Shown: positions 44,077 to 55,591 of the stretch, one piece after another
How the letters are laid out: each line of letters begins with the position of its first letter
How positions within the stretch are numbered: the first letter of the stretch is position 1
Source of the DNA: Linum tenue
Lineage: Eukaryota; Streptophyta; Magnoliopsida; Malpighiales; Linaceae
Assembly (NCBI GenBank): GCA_946122785.1
Contig: CAMGYJ010000002.1
Location: 36,956,495 to 37,020,494, forward strand
Direction of reading: 5' to 3'
Length of the DNA: 64,000 nucleotides
Translations under genes and position numbers: made by a program
Notes under the pieces: model-generated
Told to the model about the DNA's origin: nothing
Seen by the model: only the letters and a program-made list of their open reading frames with translations
The model's database searches: none

Positions 44077-46904
44077 AATGGTTACGAGAACTTTTTTTTT
44101 AGAAATTAATTATAAGAAATATTAACCGTATGTTGAATTGTACTTATATTTAGTTGATGCTAGAACATATAAGAAGGGCGGAGACTTGAACCTCTTTCAT
44201 ACAATGACATTTTTTAAAGAATGATATTGGTTTAATTTTTTTGTCATTAAGGTACTAATTAAGGGATTCGAAATTGGGACCTCCAAGTTATAGGCTAGTG
44301 GTATTACTAGTAGGCCAAGTCCTTGTTAGTCTCTCATACGATGACATTACATTTATGAACTATAGAATTTGACTAAAAGGATTTGTTACTCATTTATTGG
44401 GACACCATTTTTTTCATAGCCGAATAATTAAATACATAAAGCTTTTAGGTTAGCATCTTCAATGTTGATATCATTGTGATATGTGTTAGGAACATTTGAT
44501 TGGCAAAATCTACTATGTGACTACTGTCTCAACCCGACTATGATATTCACAAATGCTCTATGAAAACGTGCCCACATGAGCACAATAGGAATTCGAAAAC
44601 CCTTCCTCGTGCTTGTGTTGTGTGGGTTTTAGCTCCGAGCCAAATGGGTGTACATTTTTTTTAACGGGTGTACATTGTTTAGGTGGGCTACAAATTAATA
44701 AGTACTAAGAGTGGAAATTTTCTGCTTTAATTTTTTTCACTAGAAAGATAGTAAATGTAATGCACTTTGAGTCACAAAGTTAGTTGTAAATAGGCCACCC
44801 TTTGAAAACTGGATTAAAAAAATTATATTCTTTTGGTACATACATCTAGGTTATACCTAACTTATCTTACCAATAATCTACATAACAGAAATAATTATTT
44901 GTTGAAAACCCAACAAAAAGAAAACCTCTATTAATATTTAATACCTTGTCTAGTGTTGGTGGACGGAAATTTGGTTTGGTACTCTAAGCAAGAGGACGTA
45001 ACAAGAATATACCACCATGTTCAAAATCTTACGCTGAAGCAATAGCTGCAGCTAACTCCCCTCCTTTGCACACGCTGTTGACACGTCATAATTGTAGTTG
45101 TAGAGCATAATTTCTGCTGCTGTGGTATGTTTTTTAGGTTTATGGTTCATGGCTTGGCTGGTGGCTGGTACTGCCCATTAGTTGTAACGGAAAAGGCTGC
45201 CAAGAATATTTATTCATAATTGAATCTCTTTTAATAATTTCCACAAACAAGAGGTTTTATATTAGAATTCTATTGAATTCATTTGTTAAACACATGGTAT
45301 TTTGATTTTTATGTTTGTGCAAAATTAAAATTATTTTGAGTTGACTTTTATTTGAAGGAGGATATTAATAAATAATAAGTGGTATACGATTCTTAATTGA
45401 ATCTCTCCTAGTGTTAGTCAAACCGTTATCCAGGCGACTGGTTCAGCCAGGTCCAACCAAAACCGGAAAATGGCCTCCTACAAGCCATCTTGCCTCCAAA
45501 CTGGTAGCCGGTCAAAACTGCAAAAAAAAAAAAAAACCAACCTTTGGTTTTACTGGATTGACCGTTCCTGGCTCTTTGACATAATGATGCATTTTGGCCC
45601 TCTCCCAAACCCTCTCATCGAAAATGAAGTATATATACACAGCTTTTAGGATCATATAATAGATTTGTTGTTAAATTATTGTATTTTACCTCTCAAATTA
45701 CATTCAAATTATTAAATTATTATCAAATATACGCATATATATCTATATTACGTATAAAATGACTTAAACCGATCAAACTACTATCCAAGGCTGCTCCAGT
45801 AATTGAGTGCAGTGAAATTCGTTGATTCGTGAACTGATCTCATAATTGCCCGAAATGGGCCTTCTTGATGAGTTTCGATACTAGTCTGCTGCTTGTGGCT
45901 GTGGGGTGATTGCATTGCATTGCATATATAATGCATACTTATTTCCTTTCTTTTGTTGCATAAAACTGATGTGTTTCTATTTCAATTTTATGCATCTTTT
46001 TTATGGGGGAAAAAGGAACGGTTCAGATTGGAACGAAATCAAGTCAAGTTAGATCAAGTATGTAGTAGTACCCTTTAGATTATTTCTTGTTTATTCTTTA
46101 TTTTCAATATGGTCTCGGAATTCATTTGGTATGGTTATAGACCAAACTTCATAAATAAATTTCTCACCAAATAATAAGATATTTTTCCTCAAGTGAAAAG
46201 AACCAAATGTGTACGTAAAGAAAGGAGAGAACAATAAAAGGTGATTTCGCTGGACTCTTTGCCCTTGAACTGGAATTCAACAAGGATAAGCAAATCTTTC
46301 TGTGTGTCCCCTTATCCTACGCATCACATAAACCTTTTTGACCTCATATGTCGTCATTCAAAAGGCTTACATTGACTAGTGAATAGTGATTCTAACCATG
46401 TAAATAAACCTTGTTGTGAATACACTTTCAATGTCCAAAGTGCTTTGATTCCCCTTTCCCACAAATTGATTGGCCCCTGGTGCCTTGTTGTGACAAAGCA
46501 AGCAAAAGTGTTGAAGAATGAAAAAGACTAAGTAGGATTAGATGGGGCTTGGTGGAGTGTAGAATGGGCATTGTATTGTACTCGTCGGAGGTGGGGTTAG
46601 TAGCAAATGAGTCGATTAGGTCACTAATAAGGAAAGCAAAAGTGGTACTGGCGTAAATTAAATAAAACCATAAAATTCATAGTAATTAGTAAATTTGCAC
46701 ATATTGTAACTTGTTTTGCTAATGGAAGCTTGAATTTGATGTCCTGCTTAAAATGATTTCTGATTCAAAAATACTCTATTTACTAGGTGGATTGTGTGCC
46801 GCGGCGACATAGGATTAGATGTATTGTTTGCAAACCCGTATTTAATTTGTGCTCGTCTTTAGCAGCGGTTCATTAGAAAAAAATCCTAAAAGAATATAAA
46901 TCAG
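44077..46904. other. AT-rich intergenic, nothing recognised
   Basis: No frame with family similarity. A short 'gtcaaaccg...ccggtcaaaactgc' segment with an A14 run (45520-45533) may be a hAT remnant. No structural RNA signature seen. Confidence 0.45.
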
Positions 46905-47945
46905 TAGGTGATTTTAGCTATATAAAAATTATTTAATCACGTTTGAACTATGATTTTGACACAAATGTTCTAATGCTAACTTTTATGGTAGGATCTTCGG
47001 TATGGTTTTACAATTTTTGATTTTTTCTGAACATAAGACCCGGGTTGAAGGAACGTTTCAAGCCTGATTTAACCACGATTTTAGCATAAAGTACCATAAT
47101 GCAAACTTTTCTGCTACGACCTTCAATATGGTTTTACAATTTTTGAGTTTTTTCTGAAGATACATCGAGGCTCGGGTTGGAGAAACGTAAAGCCTGATTT
47201 TAACCATGGTTGAACTATAATTTTAGCACAAAACACTTTAGTGTGCTAAATTTCTTGTGCGAACTTAGGTATGGTTTTACTATTTTTGGTTTTTTGAACA
47301 TAAATCTAGGCTCAGGTTGGAGCAATGTGTCAACCCTGATTTAACCATGGTCGAACTACGATTTTGGCACAAAAATGACCAAATGCTAACTCTTCCAGTA
47401 CGACCTTATGTATGGTTTTACAATTTTTTATTTTTCTGAACATGCATCGAGACTCGGGATGGAGCAACGTGTTAACCCTGTTTTAATCATTATTTAACTA
47501 TGATTTTAGCACAAAATATCCTAATGCTAACTTGTCCGGTACGACCTTCGGCATCATATTAATATTTAAGGATTTTTCTGAGCATAAGTCTAGAATCGGG
47601 TTGGAACAACGTGTCAAACCTAATTTTAACAATGGTTGAACTGCGATTTTAGCATAAAATACTCTAATGCTAACTTTTTCTGTATGACTTTCGGTATGAT
47701 TTTACAATTTTTTATTTTCTGAACAAAAATCGAGACTCGGGTTAGAGTAATATGTTTGGTTTTTCTGAACGTGAATCAAAGCTCGGGTTGGGGCAATGAG
47801 TCAAACCTGATTTAATCACGACTGAACTATGATTTTAGCACAAAATACCCTAATGCTAACTTTTTCGTATATGACAATTTTAATTTTTCCTAACATAAAT
47901 CGAAACTAAGGTTTGGAGTAACGTGTCAAGCCTAAACCAAATGAT
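46905..47945 (+). repeat. Satellite-like tandem repeat, ~140-bp unit, about 7 copies
   Basis: The phrase tatggttttacaattttt or variants begins at about 47001, 47127, 47270, 47411, 47551 (diverged), 47695 and 47869. Spacings are 126, 143, 141, 140, 144 and 174. Each unit also holds 'gattttagcacaaaata.cctaatgctaactttt' and 'ctgaacataaatcgagactcgggttgga'. Copies are diverged, so the array is old. Confidence 0.85.
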
Positions 47946-48828
47946 GAAATTTGGTAAACTAAATAACAAAAAGAAAGGTCTTCTGTCGGATTCAAGTATG
48001 AACATTTAGATATTGATGTTACTTAGGATTTAGGTATAAAATTTGGATATTAAGTTCCATTTAAATATGATAAATTGTCTTTTTAGTAATATGGTATTTT
48101 ATTTAAATATGGATGTAGATTACATGTATGTTGTCTTAAAATAATTTTTATATATGTACAATTCATATGATTTTAATGATTTTCCTTCTTTCTGTTAGAG
48201 AGTTTGAAAGTCTCTCTATTTATACCAGCTGCTTTTTCCACTTCGTTCTCACATTGAGAAAGCAGATGTGGGTGAGGGAGGGAAAGTGACAACATGATCA
48301 TGTTAGTAAAGCTCGTAAGGAACAATATCATAATTATAACTTTCATAAGTATTAAGATGTTAATTTTGCTGGGATGCCATCGAACTTCTACTAACCATTA
48401 ATTCAGAATGATTTAACTTGCATGAACCAAAACTATAATCATAGATATACAATTCAATTAATCAGATTCAATTGCTAAAGTTATTTTATTTTGTTTGTAC
48501 GACCTAAGTAAATTGCTCATTATGGATCGTTGCATGTAGTCTATGACAAGGTTGAAAGCAGAGTCGCTTGTTAAACATATAATTTATCCACATATTTTCT
48601 GACATTATATTGTTTATCCTATTTTTACTTTGGTATGAATATGCAGCCCCGATAATTGTGCTTGAACGTAAAAGAACAAAAGACAAAGGGGAGAAAAGGT
48701 GGATGGAACAATCATTTTTGTGTGCGTGGGACAAATTATGACCAAGAAAGTAAGCCTGGAGACCTGACGATTCAAACTCAGCTGTTGATTGTTTTCTCCA
48801 TAAGTTACCGTGTAAAGACTTGGAAAAG
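47946..48828. other. AT-rich intergenic, nothing recognised
   Basis: No repeat structure or coding frame that I can support. Confidence 0.45.
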
Positions 48829-49080
48829 GCAAGTCTTCATTTTCGGTTACAATCTAATGGATTTTTTTCCTAAACACAACAATATTTTTAAAAATCCTAA
48901 ACTAAAAGTCTAAAACACTTATAAACAAATTTCCCAAAATACCTAAGTTTGGTGAGGTTCGAGTTAGGGGGACTCGAACCACTAATGGGATCGAGTTAAA
49001 GAGTCTCGATACACTTTTTGAGGTAGTGGATCAAGTCTAGTGGCCGCGATCCAGTTTTTGAGGTAGTGAAAAAGGAAAGT
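48829..49080 (+). repeat. Left arm of a long inverted repeat
   Basis: aagtcttcatttt...tctaatggattttttt..., 'taaaacacttata', 'ggttcgagtta.ggggactcgaaccactaatg' and 'gaggtagtggatcaag' align with the reverse complement of 50885-51108. Arms are diverged (by eye about 70-75 % identical). Confidence 0.7.
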
Positions 49081-50701
49081 CTTCAATTACGACTTGAAGA
49101 ATTGAACGACTGTGTGTGATTAGTGGGTCATAAGCCGCAGGGAAGTCTAACAAGAAAAGAAGCTACCCTCTTAGCCTCTAGGTTGAGGAATGAGATACGA
49201 TCCAAGCCACTAATGTGACCCTCTCAACCTATCGACTAAGGAATGGTTAGACTTCACCCTCGAATTGGAGTTCGGACGGCCACCCACAACCAAACCCTAA
49301 GTGCTAATGTGAAATAGGAGGTTTGCCCTTTAACTAATCTAGAATAGGAGGCATAGAATGCCCAAGGAAACCCATCTCTAATAGAGCCTCTTAAGTTAAG
49401 GAGGGTTCTCTCTAAACTAGCTTAGGAGACATTGAATGCCCAAGGAAACCCATATCAAAATGAGCCTCTTAGGTTAAGGAGGGTTCTCTCTAAACTAGTT
49501 TAGGAGGCTTAGAATGCCCACGAAAACCGAGCCTCTTGGGTAAAGGAGGTTTCCTCTCTAAACTAGTCTAGGAGGCATGAAATGCCCAAGAACCCCATCT
49601 CAATATTGAGCCTCTTAACTTAAAGAGGTTTCCTCTCTATACTAGCGTAGGAGGCATGAAATGCCCAAGAACATCCAATGAACCTCCTAACCTAAGGAGG
49701 TCTCCTCTCTAAGCTAGGTTAGAATTGCAATTAGATTGATAGGCTTTCACACAACGCAATCATTTCTGAATAATACCTCCACATTCACATTAAAACACAA
49801 CCACACACAAATCATTCAATTCATACAAGCATTCACATATTTGTAGCTAGAGTTTACAACACCCAAGTGAATAGGTAGGCTAATCCATAGCTAGGCAAAG
49901 GAAAACAACAAAAAGGAGAGAAAGAACCATGGAGAGGTGGAAATCTTCATCCCTTGTTGCTTGAATCTCCCTTGAGAAGAAGAAATCTTCAATCCCCTAG
50001 CTTGAATTGAGCCCAATCCCCTTCTTCCTCCTTTGAATGTCCCTTTCTCTCTCTAGAATGAGAAGGGGAACCCCTAATCTCTCACTAGAAACCCTCTTTA
50101 TTATGAAAACTAAAACCCTACCTAAAGCTCTCCTTTCTCCTTCAGCTCTCTTCTCCTCTTATATCCAGATCGGGCTCTGTTCACGGTCTAAGACCTCGGT
50201 TCACTCAGTTCAAGCTCTTAGTTCAAGGACGCGTTGATCAGTTCAAAGTCTTAGTTCAAGGACGTGTTGATCAGTTCAAGGACGTGTTGATAAGGTCAAG
50301 GTCTTAGACCTCAATTCACGGCCGTGAACATCAAAACGCGTCCTTGAACACTGTATGTTGAACCGAAACGCACCGCTTCACATCCCTGAGTTCACGGTCT
50401 TAGCGACCATGAACAACCCTGGCGTCAGTAACCTCAAAACCTTCTCTGGCGCTCCTTTGTTCACGGGTTATGGCTCTAGTTCACGGTCCTGTAAAACCGT
50501 GAACTCCAATGGCAGACCTTGAACACATGCTGTTTCCTCATCTTTGCTCCTTTTCTTCCAACTTTGGACTTCGGGGTTGGTTTCGCCTATTAGAATCTGA
50601 AACACACGAAACCTAGCGTAAAACCACCCCTTTTTGGAGCTCAATTGCAACCAACGTCAAAGAGAAACGAGGATAAAAAGTGTACAATTAGACCCGAATC
50701 A
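49081..50701 (-). mobile_element. LTR of family B, antisense copy, between inverted-repeat arms
   Basis: The minus strand starts at 50701 TGATTCGGGTCTAATTGTAC, the same start as the LTR at 14439, followed by the 'ggtggttttacgctaggttt' block. It also shares 'ttcacggtc'-type palindromes (50170-50520) and the 'cacccaagtgaa.aggtaggctaatcc' block (about 49860). The other end is unclear (about 49081-49130), and no TSD was found. The centre holds the tandem array 49347-49731. Confidence 0.65.
49347..49731 (+). repeat. Five tandem repeats of about 65-80 bp
   Basis: Each begins ggag(g/a)c(a/t)t..aatgccca and ends tctctaaactag..ta. Between these lie 'gagcctctta..ttaa(g/a)gagg' inverted blocks (cctctta / taagagg). 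It lies in the family B LTR. Confidence 0.8.
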
Positions 50702-50884
50702 GAAATCTTTTAGATATAAGGGGCTTTGAGAATAACTTTAGTTTTAATTTTCTCATTTCCACATACATTCTGAAAATATTTTTGTGAAAAAAGTTGAAGT
50801 CTCAGAAAAGTTATGCGAAATAAAAAAAAAATATTTCACTACGATCGAATAACCAAGCACAAAGTTAAGGTCATTGAAAATTTC

Positions 50885-51108
50885 AATGCAGTGGATCGAG
50901 GTCACCAAACTCGATCCACTACCTCAGGTAGTGAATCGAGGCCACCAGACTCCATCTCATTAGTGGTTCGAGGCCCACTAACTCGAACCATGCCAAATTT
51001 AGATATTTTGAAATATATTTTTATAAGTGTTATAGTTTAGAATTTTTTTAAAAAATAATGTTGTATTTGAGGAAAATTCCCAATCTAATTTGAGTTGGTT
51101 AAGACTTT
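50885..51108 (-). repeat. Right arm of the long inverted repeat
   Basis: The reverse complement aligns with 48829-49080 over the blocks 'aaagtctt', 'tctaaactataacacttata', 'ggttcgagttagtgggcctc' and 'ctgaggtagtggatcgag'. Both arms also contain internal copies of the 'tcgatccact' phrase. Confidence 0.7.
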
Positions 51109-51325
51109 TTGCTCTGATGAAAATTTTTTTGGCAAACAAAATTAAAGTTCTGATGAAAATTTGTTAAAGATGATACATTTTGATTTTTATCAATTCTCGA
51201 CAAATTCATAGAAGATATTAAATGAGCATACAAATACATTGGTAGCAAACAAAATAGTACTACAAATGACAGGTACAATTTCTTAACATGGTGCACACCC
51301 TCCCCTCCTCACGATGTTATGATTA

Positions 51326-52122
51326 CGGCTGCTAACCGGTTCTGTTACGGTTAATTACAAATTGAGATGGCGGTTAGTAGTTAATCACTAAACAAAAAAT
51401 ACATACCGATAACCGAACATGTAGGGTTTTAATTGTCTGTTATTGGTTCTATTAGTGGTTAGTTTGTCGGTTAACCATTAATCAATAACAACCTCCACAT
51501 TTGGTATTTTTCTTTTGTTATTTTGAAATTTTGTATGCGGTCCTTTTTAATAATCATACAAATAATTCAAAACAATTTAACACAAAATAATAATTATAAG
51601 AATTTACATCAATACAATACAACATATATAGTGAACTAATAACCAAATTTAAAATAATCGAAATTCTTCAACCAACTAGCGAGTGCCAACTAGCAAGACA
51701 TCAAACACAATCACCACAAGATCATCCTCTTTCACAAACATCAAATAAACAAAGACTACTAGGATTTGAGGTTTGCTCTGGCAACTGCAAAGGAGAGTTC
51801 GAGATGAGTGACTTTCGGGTTCTGACTCTTAAACATATTTGTGACTTTGGGAGCAACATTGTTTGGATGTTTGAAGTTGCTATTTTTGTTGGTTTGAATC
51901 TTGGACTTTTTCCCTTAGCCAAAACCCAAAACTATGTGATTGTACTAATAGGTGATTATCGATTTTCTTATGATTAACCACCAATCGTTCAATCGATTAG
52001 CGATTAACTAATAAGCAGAATACAACTAACAGATCGAACCATTAAAAATTATTGATTATCAATTAATCACTAATTAGCATTATTAATTTAATCGATAATC
52101 GACTAAGTGTTTGCCACCCAAT
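51326..52122. mobile_element. Candidate hAT-like MITE without clear TSD
   Basis: Left end tacggctgctaaccggtt and right end gtttgccacccaata are weakly inverted. Inside are many 'ggttaatcacta / tagtgattaacc' inverted blocks typical of the other hAT-like elements here. The flanking 8-mers do not match, so the limits are uncertain. Confidence 0.35.
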
Positions 52123-52445
52123 AGGAAAGATTTCTTCCTCCTCAATCTTTGATTGTCCGTGCCCCTTTTGCGGGAATGGATCAGGTCAGTAACCTTATGG
52201 TGAGTAACCATGAGTAACCCGTTCACATCAGCATGACATCAGCATCCTCTCTCATAGAAAGCCTTTAATTTTTCCCTCTTTAATCTTTGACGGACGATTT
52301 CTCGCTCATTTTAAGTCGAAATTTAATTTTTTTTGCACAGTTAGATCAGATTAATTGTGCTCTTCAAAATGATATCCACTTTAATATATTTTTTGAACAA
52401 AAAAAATTGAGCCATTTTTTACTAGCCTATACCATAGGGTATTGA

Positions 52446-52892
52446 CCCCTGTTATAAAAACCGGACCGGACCGGCCGGTCAGACCGGGAAAACCCGGACC
52501 CGGACACAGCTCCGGTCCCGGAAGCACTAAAACGGACGGCTGGGCAAACTTTAAATGACGCATATGATTTTTTTTTTTTTTTGGTGAAACGCATAGGATT
52601 TTTGGATTGCCTTAATTAATAATTTTAAAAAAAAGGGAAATGAGGCAACGGGGGAAGTGGAAATGATAGGCTGATAGCTATCCAACTTTCTACAACCACC
52701 TATGCCCTTCCTTTTTTTTGTGTTTTGCCTTTTATTTTATTTTTATTCTATATTTATTTCTTAATTTCTTCTTATTTGGAGCCAAGCACCGGTTTATGAC
52801 CGGTTCTTGATACCGGTTAATCAACGGTTATCCGATAAACCTTAAACCTCTCATGATTCCGGATCGATGTCCGGTTCGGTTTTGACAACACT
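52446..52892. mobile_element. hAT-type MITE, 447 bp
   Basis: Left end CCCCTGTTATAAAAACCGG, right end (reversed) AGTGTTGTCAAAACCGAACC. Perfect 8-bp TSD GGTATTGA (52438-52445, 52893-52900). ACCGG-rich subterminal blocks. Confidence 0.75.
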
Positions 52893-53034
52893 GGTATTGA
52901 CTGGTATTGAAATAAAAGCACACCTATGTTTTGAAAAACGTACCATGGTGGTATGAACAAACCAATACTGTAGGGTATTGAATACATGATAGTCGAAGTA
53001 TATTAATTGTAATTTACGACTTTTAACATTGTAT

Positions 53035-53370
53035 ACCACACAATACCACCCCGTACCAGGGTGGTATTGTATGGTATTGTGTGGTATTTTTTGGTCCTGT
53101 AATTTTTTCACCCAGAAATTTGTAGATCCAATAGATCATGATGAACTCGTCCCTTCTGTGCAAACGTTTTCAAAAACGAATTAAAAACGAAGAAGATACC
53201 ATACAATACCACCCCGTACCAGGGTGGTATTGTATGGTATTGTGTGGTATTTTTTGGTCCTATAATTTGTTCACCCAGAAATTTGTAGATCCAGTAGATC
53301 ATGATGAACTCGTCCCTGCTGTGCAAACGTTTTCAAAAACGAATTAAAAACGAAGAAGATACCATATGGT
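53035..53370 (+). repeat. Two tandem 163-bp units with hairpin, plus degenerate third
   Basis: caataccaccccgtaccagg at 53041 recurs at 53204, and 'agaagatacc' at 53191 recurs at 53354: period 163. Units are nearly identical. Each holds the inverted pair ataccaccc / gggtggtat around cgtacca; in unit 2 the stem extends to 17 bp. A third, diverged unit follows to about 53510. Confidence 0.85.
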
Positions 53371-53519
53371 ATGCAGTCGGTACCGCGAGGCCATAATTTT
53401 TTTTTCCTCAAAAAATATTGAAAATTGATCTCATTTTGTAGAGCACGGTGAACTCGTTCCATCTGTGCAAAAAAAAATTAAAATCCGAGTTAAAACGAAA
53501 AAGATATGAGTCAATTAAG

Positions 53520-54439
53520 AAAGCTAGTGAGAATAAAAATAGCCTTTAATTCTCCATCCTTAGATCTGGATTTTCTAAATGAAGGGTCCAGATTTGGTTA
53601 TTGATGGGTGCATAACCCATGGTTATGCACCCTATCTTGAGCCCCTTTTGCACATAATTTTGGGCTGAGAACCGGTTTCCTCAATTTCATTGCACACTTG
53701 GGTTGGGTAATTGGGTTGCACCATAATAAGTTTTGGGACTCGATTCCTGCTCTCAATTATCTTTTCTTTACAGTAAAGGCTACTATTGGTTATTATATCT
53801 AGCAATGGCGTCTAGATAAGATAATTGGTTGGTTTAGTTCCAAGTTAGGTCTTCATAATTATTTGGGTCGAGGACCTACTATTCCATGGTTGAATTGCTA
53901 CCCAAGCTACCAATAATTACAGGGATAAACAAATGAAGCTGGTACCTAGCTAGCTTCTAGTAGTGGGTTCTTCTAGTGAGTAGTGATATATATATATGGT
54001 TGTTTTCTAATACATATCTATAGAATGTTAATAAGAACCGTTTCATTTGTGTAGGTTGGTCCGGTCTATTGCTCTTTTTTTGTGCCTATTTTGCCGTAGG
54101 GAGTTGGTGTACAGGAACAACCTTTGCAACCTCGTGGTATACTCAGGAATTAGCTAGTCCCTATTTGGAATGATGCAACTTCTTTACTGCCACAGTTTCT
54201 ACTCCTATTAATAGTTAAGCCCATTCTTTGTTGTTACTATGGCGTCCTGAAGCAGAAAGGGATTTTACTTGTTGATGTATTTATGATTTAGTCGAACAAA
54301 AAAGAATTGAATAGAGAGAAGATAAATCATAATTTTCCAACAAAATAAGTCGGAGAGTACAAAATTGATCAGAGCTCGTTTACTCCACAGAGAGGTATGT
54401 AATGGCATAAAAGATATCATGTAACTTATATTCAATACC
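53520..54439. other. Intergenic, nothing recognised
   Basis: No coding or repeat features beyond simple AT-rich stretches (for example atatatatat at 53988). Confidence 0.4.
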
Positions 54440-54450
54440 ATTATAACGAT

Positions 54451-54849
54451 TAGCGATGACAAATTCTTATCCAATCCATGAATACAATTCATTCATCCAC
54501 TAAAATATTCAATTAATCTAGTCTATTTAAATCTAATCTATTTGATCTAAATCTAATTGAATTGGTGGATTCATAAATTGTTGTGAAATAACAATTTAGT
54601 GCATGTATTTTTATATTTTACAATTTGGTACCTATAATTTAATTTTTATACAAAAATATTATAATTACCTTTTGGTGCCTATATTTTTTTACAATGACTT
54701 TTTGGTATTTCAAAATTAACATAATGTTCCAAGGTATGGATGTCACTTGGATTCATAAATCAATCCACCAGTCCATTTGTCCAATCCATAAATTCACCTA
54801 TTCATTTGATCCAATCCGTCACGGAATCCAATCCATTTTGCCACCTCTA
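54451..54849. mobile_element. hAT-like MITE, 399 bp
   Basis: Ends TAGCGATGACAAATTC and, reversed, TAGAGGTGGCAAAATGG (core TAG.G.TG.CAAA). The flanks attataacgat (54440-54450) and ataataacgat (54850-54860) agree at 10 of 11. The interior is rich in 'aatccaatcc'-type phrases. Confidence 0.65.
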
Positions 54850-55031
54850 ATAATAACGATGCAATTTTGTGAATTAAATGTATGACTCTCCAAATTATAT
54901 TTTCGTTGGAAAATAATACGAGGTTAGTAAATCATTTCTCCGATATAGTTGCGGGAATATGCTGAACGAAGGGTATTTTCAGAACTCAATAAGCATCCAT
55001 AACTGGGAATACTACTCCGGAGAGTCTGGGG

Positions 55032-55380
55032 TAGAGGTGGAAAATGGATTGATGGATTGATCAAATCCACCAATGTATTTAATCCATGGACCCAACTGAC
55101 ATTTAAAAATTGGATCATTTTGTAAAATTTGAAAATTTGAAGGTACTAAATTGTGATTATGAAAAATGTGTAGGTACAAAAAATTTTGAATGGTATCTTT
55201 TTTTTGTTAAAATTTAGGTATCAAAATGTACAATATAAAAAGTTAGGTACTAAATTGTAGTTTTCTAAATACTCATAAATTTACCAATTCATTTGGATTT
55301 AAGTTAATGTATTGGATTAGTTGGATTTTTTAGTAGATGGATTGGATTGAATTGGTATATTTGATTAAAGTTACCACCTA
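55032..55380. mobile_element. Possible related MITE without TSD
   Basis: Left end TAGAGGTGGAAAATGG and reversed right end TAGGTGGTAACTTT resemble the 54451-54849 ends, with the same 'ggattgga' phrases inside. The flanking 8-mers differ. Confidence 0.4.
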
Positions 55381-55591
55381 ATCACATTGTTTAGCGAAGT
55401 AACTTCGCTTGGTTTACCAGTAAGCAAAAGAAGAGGGAGCATTATGGACATTTTGTTGATATTCTGCAACTTTTACGGGTCAATTTATAGAGTTTGTGGG
55501 ATGCATAGAAAAAAAAAGCAAAGGATAACCTGTTAAAGGAAAAAACAGTGAAAGTAAAAATAATCACAAAGGGAAGAGGGGTTAATAAAAG

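Noticed and set aside
49347..49731. Regular repeats considered as a CRISPR array
   Set aside because: Units are contiguous, diverged and without unique spacers, in a plant LTR. It is a minisatellite.
51326..52122. Considered as a confident hAT MITE
   Set aside because: Ends are only weakly inverted and flanking 8-mers do not match, so it is kept only as a low-confidence feature.
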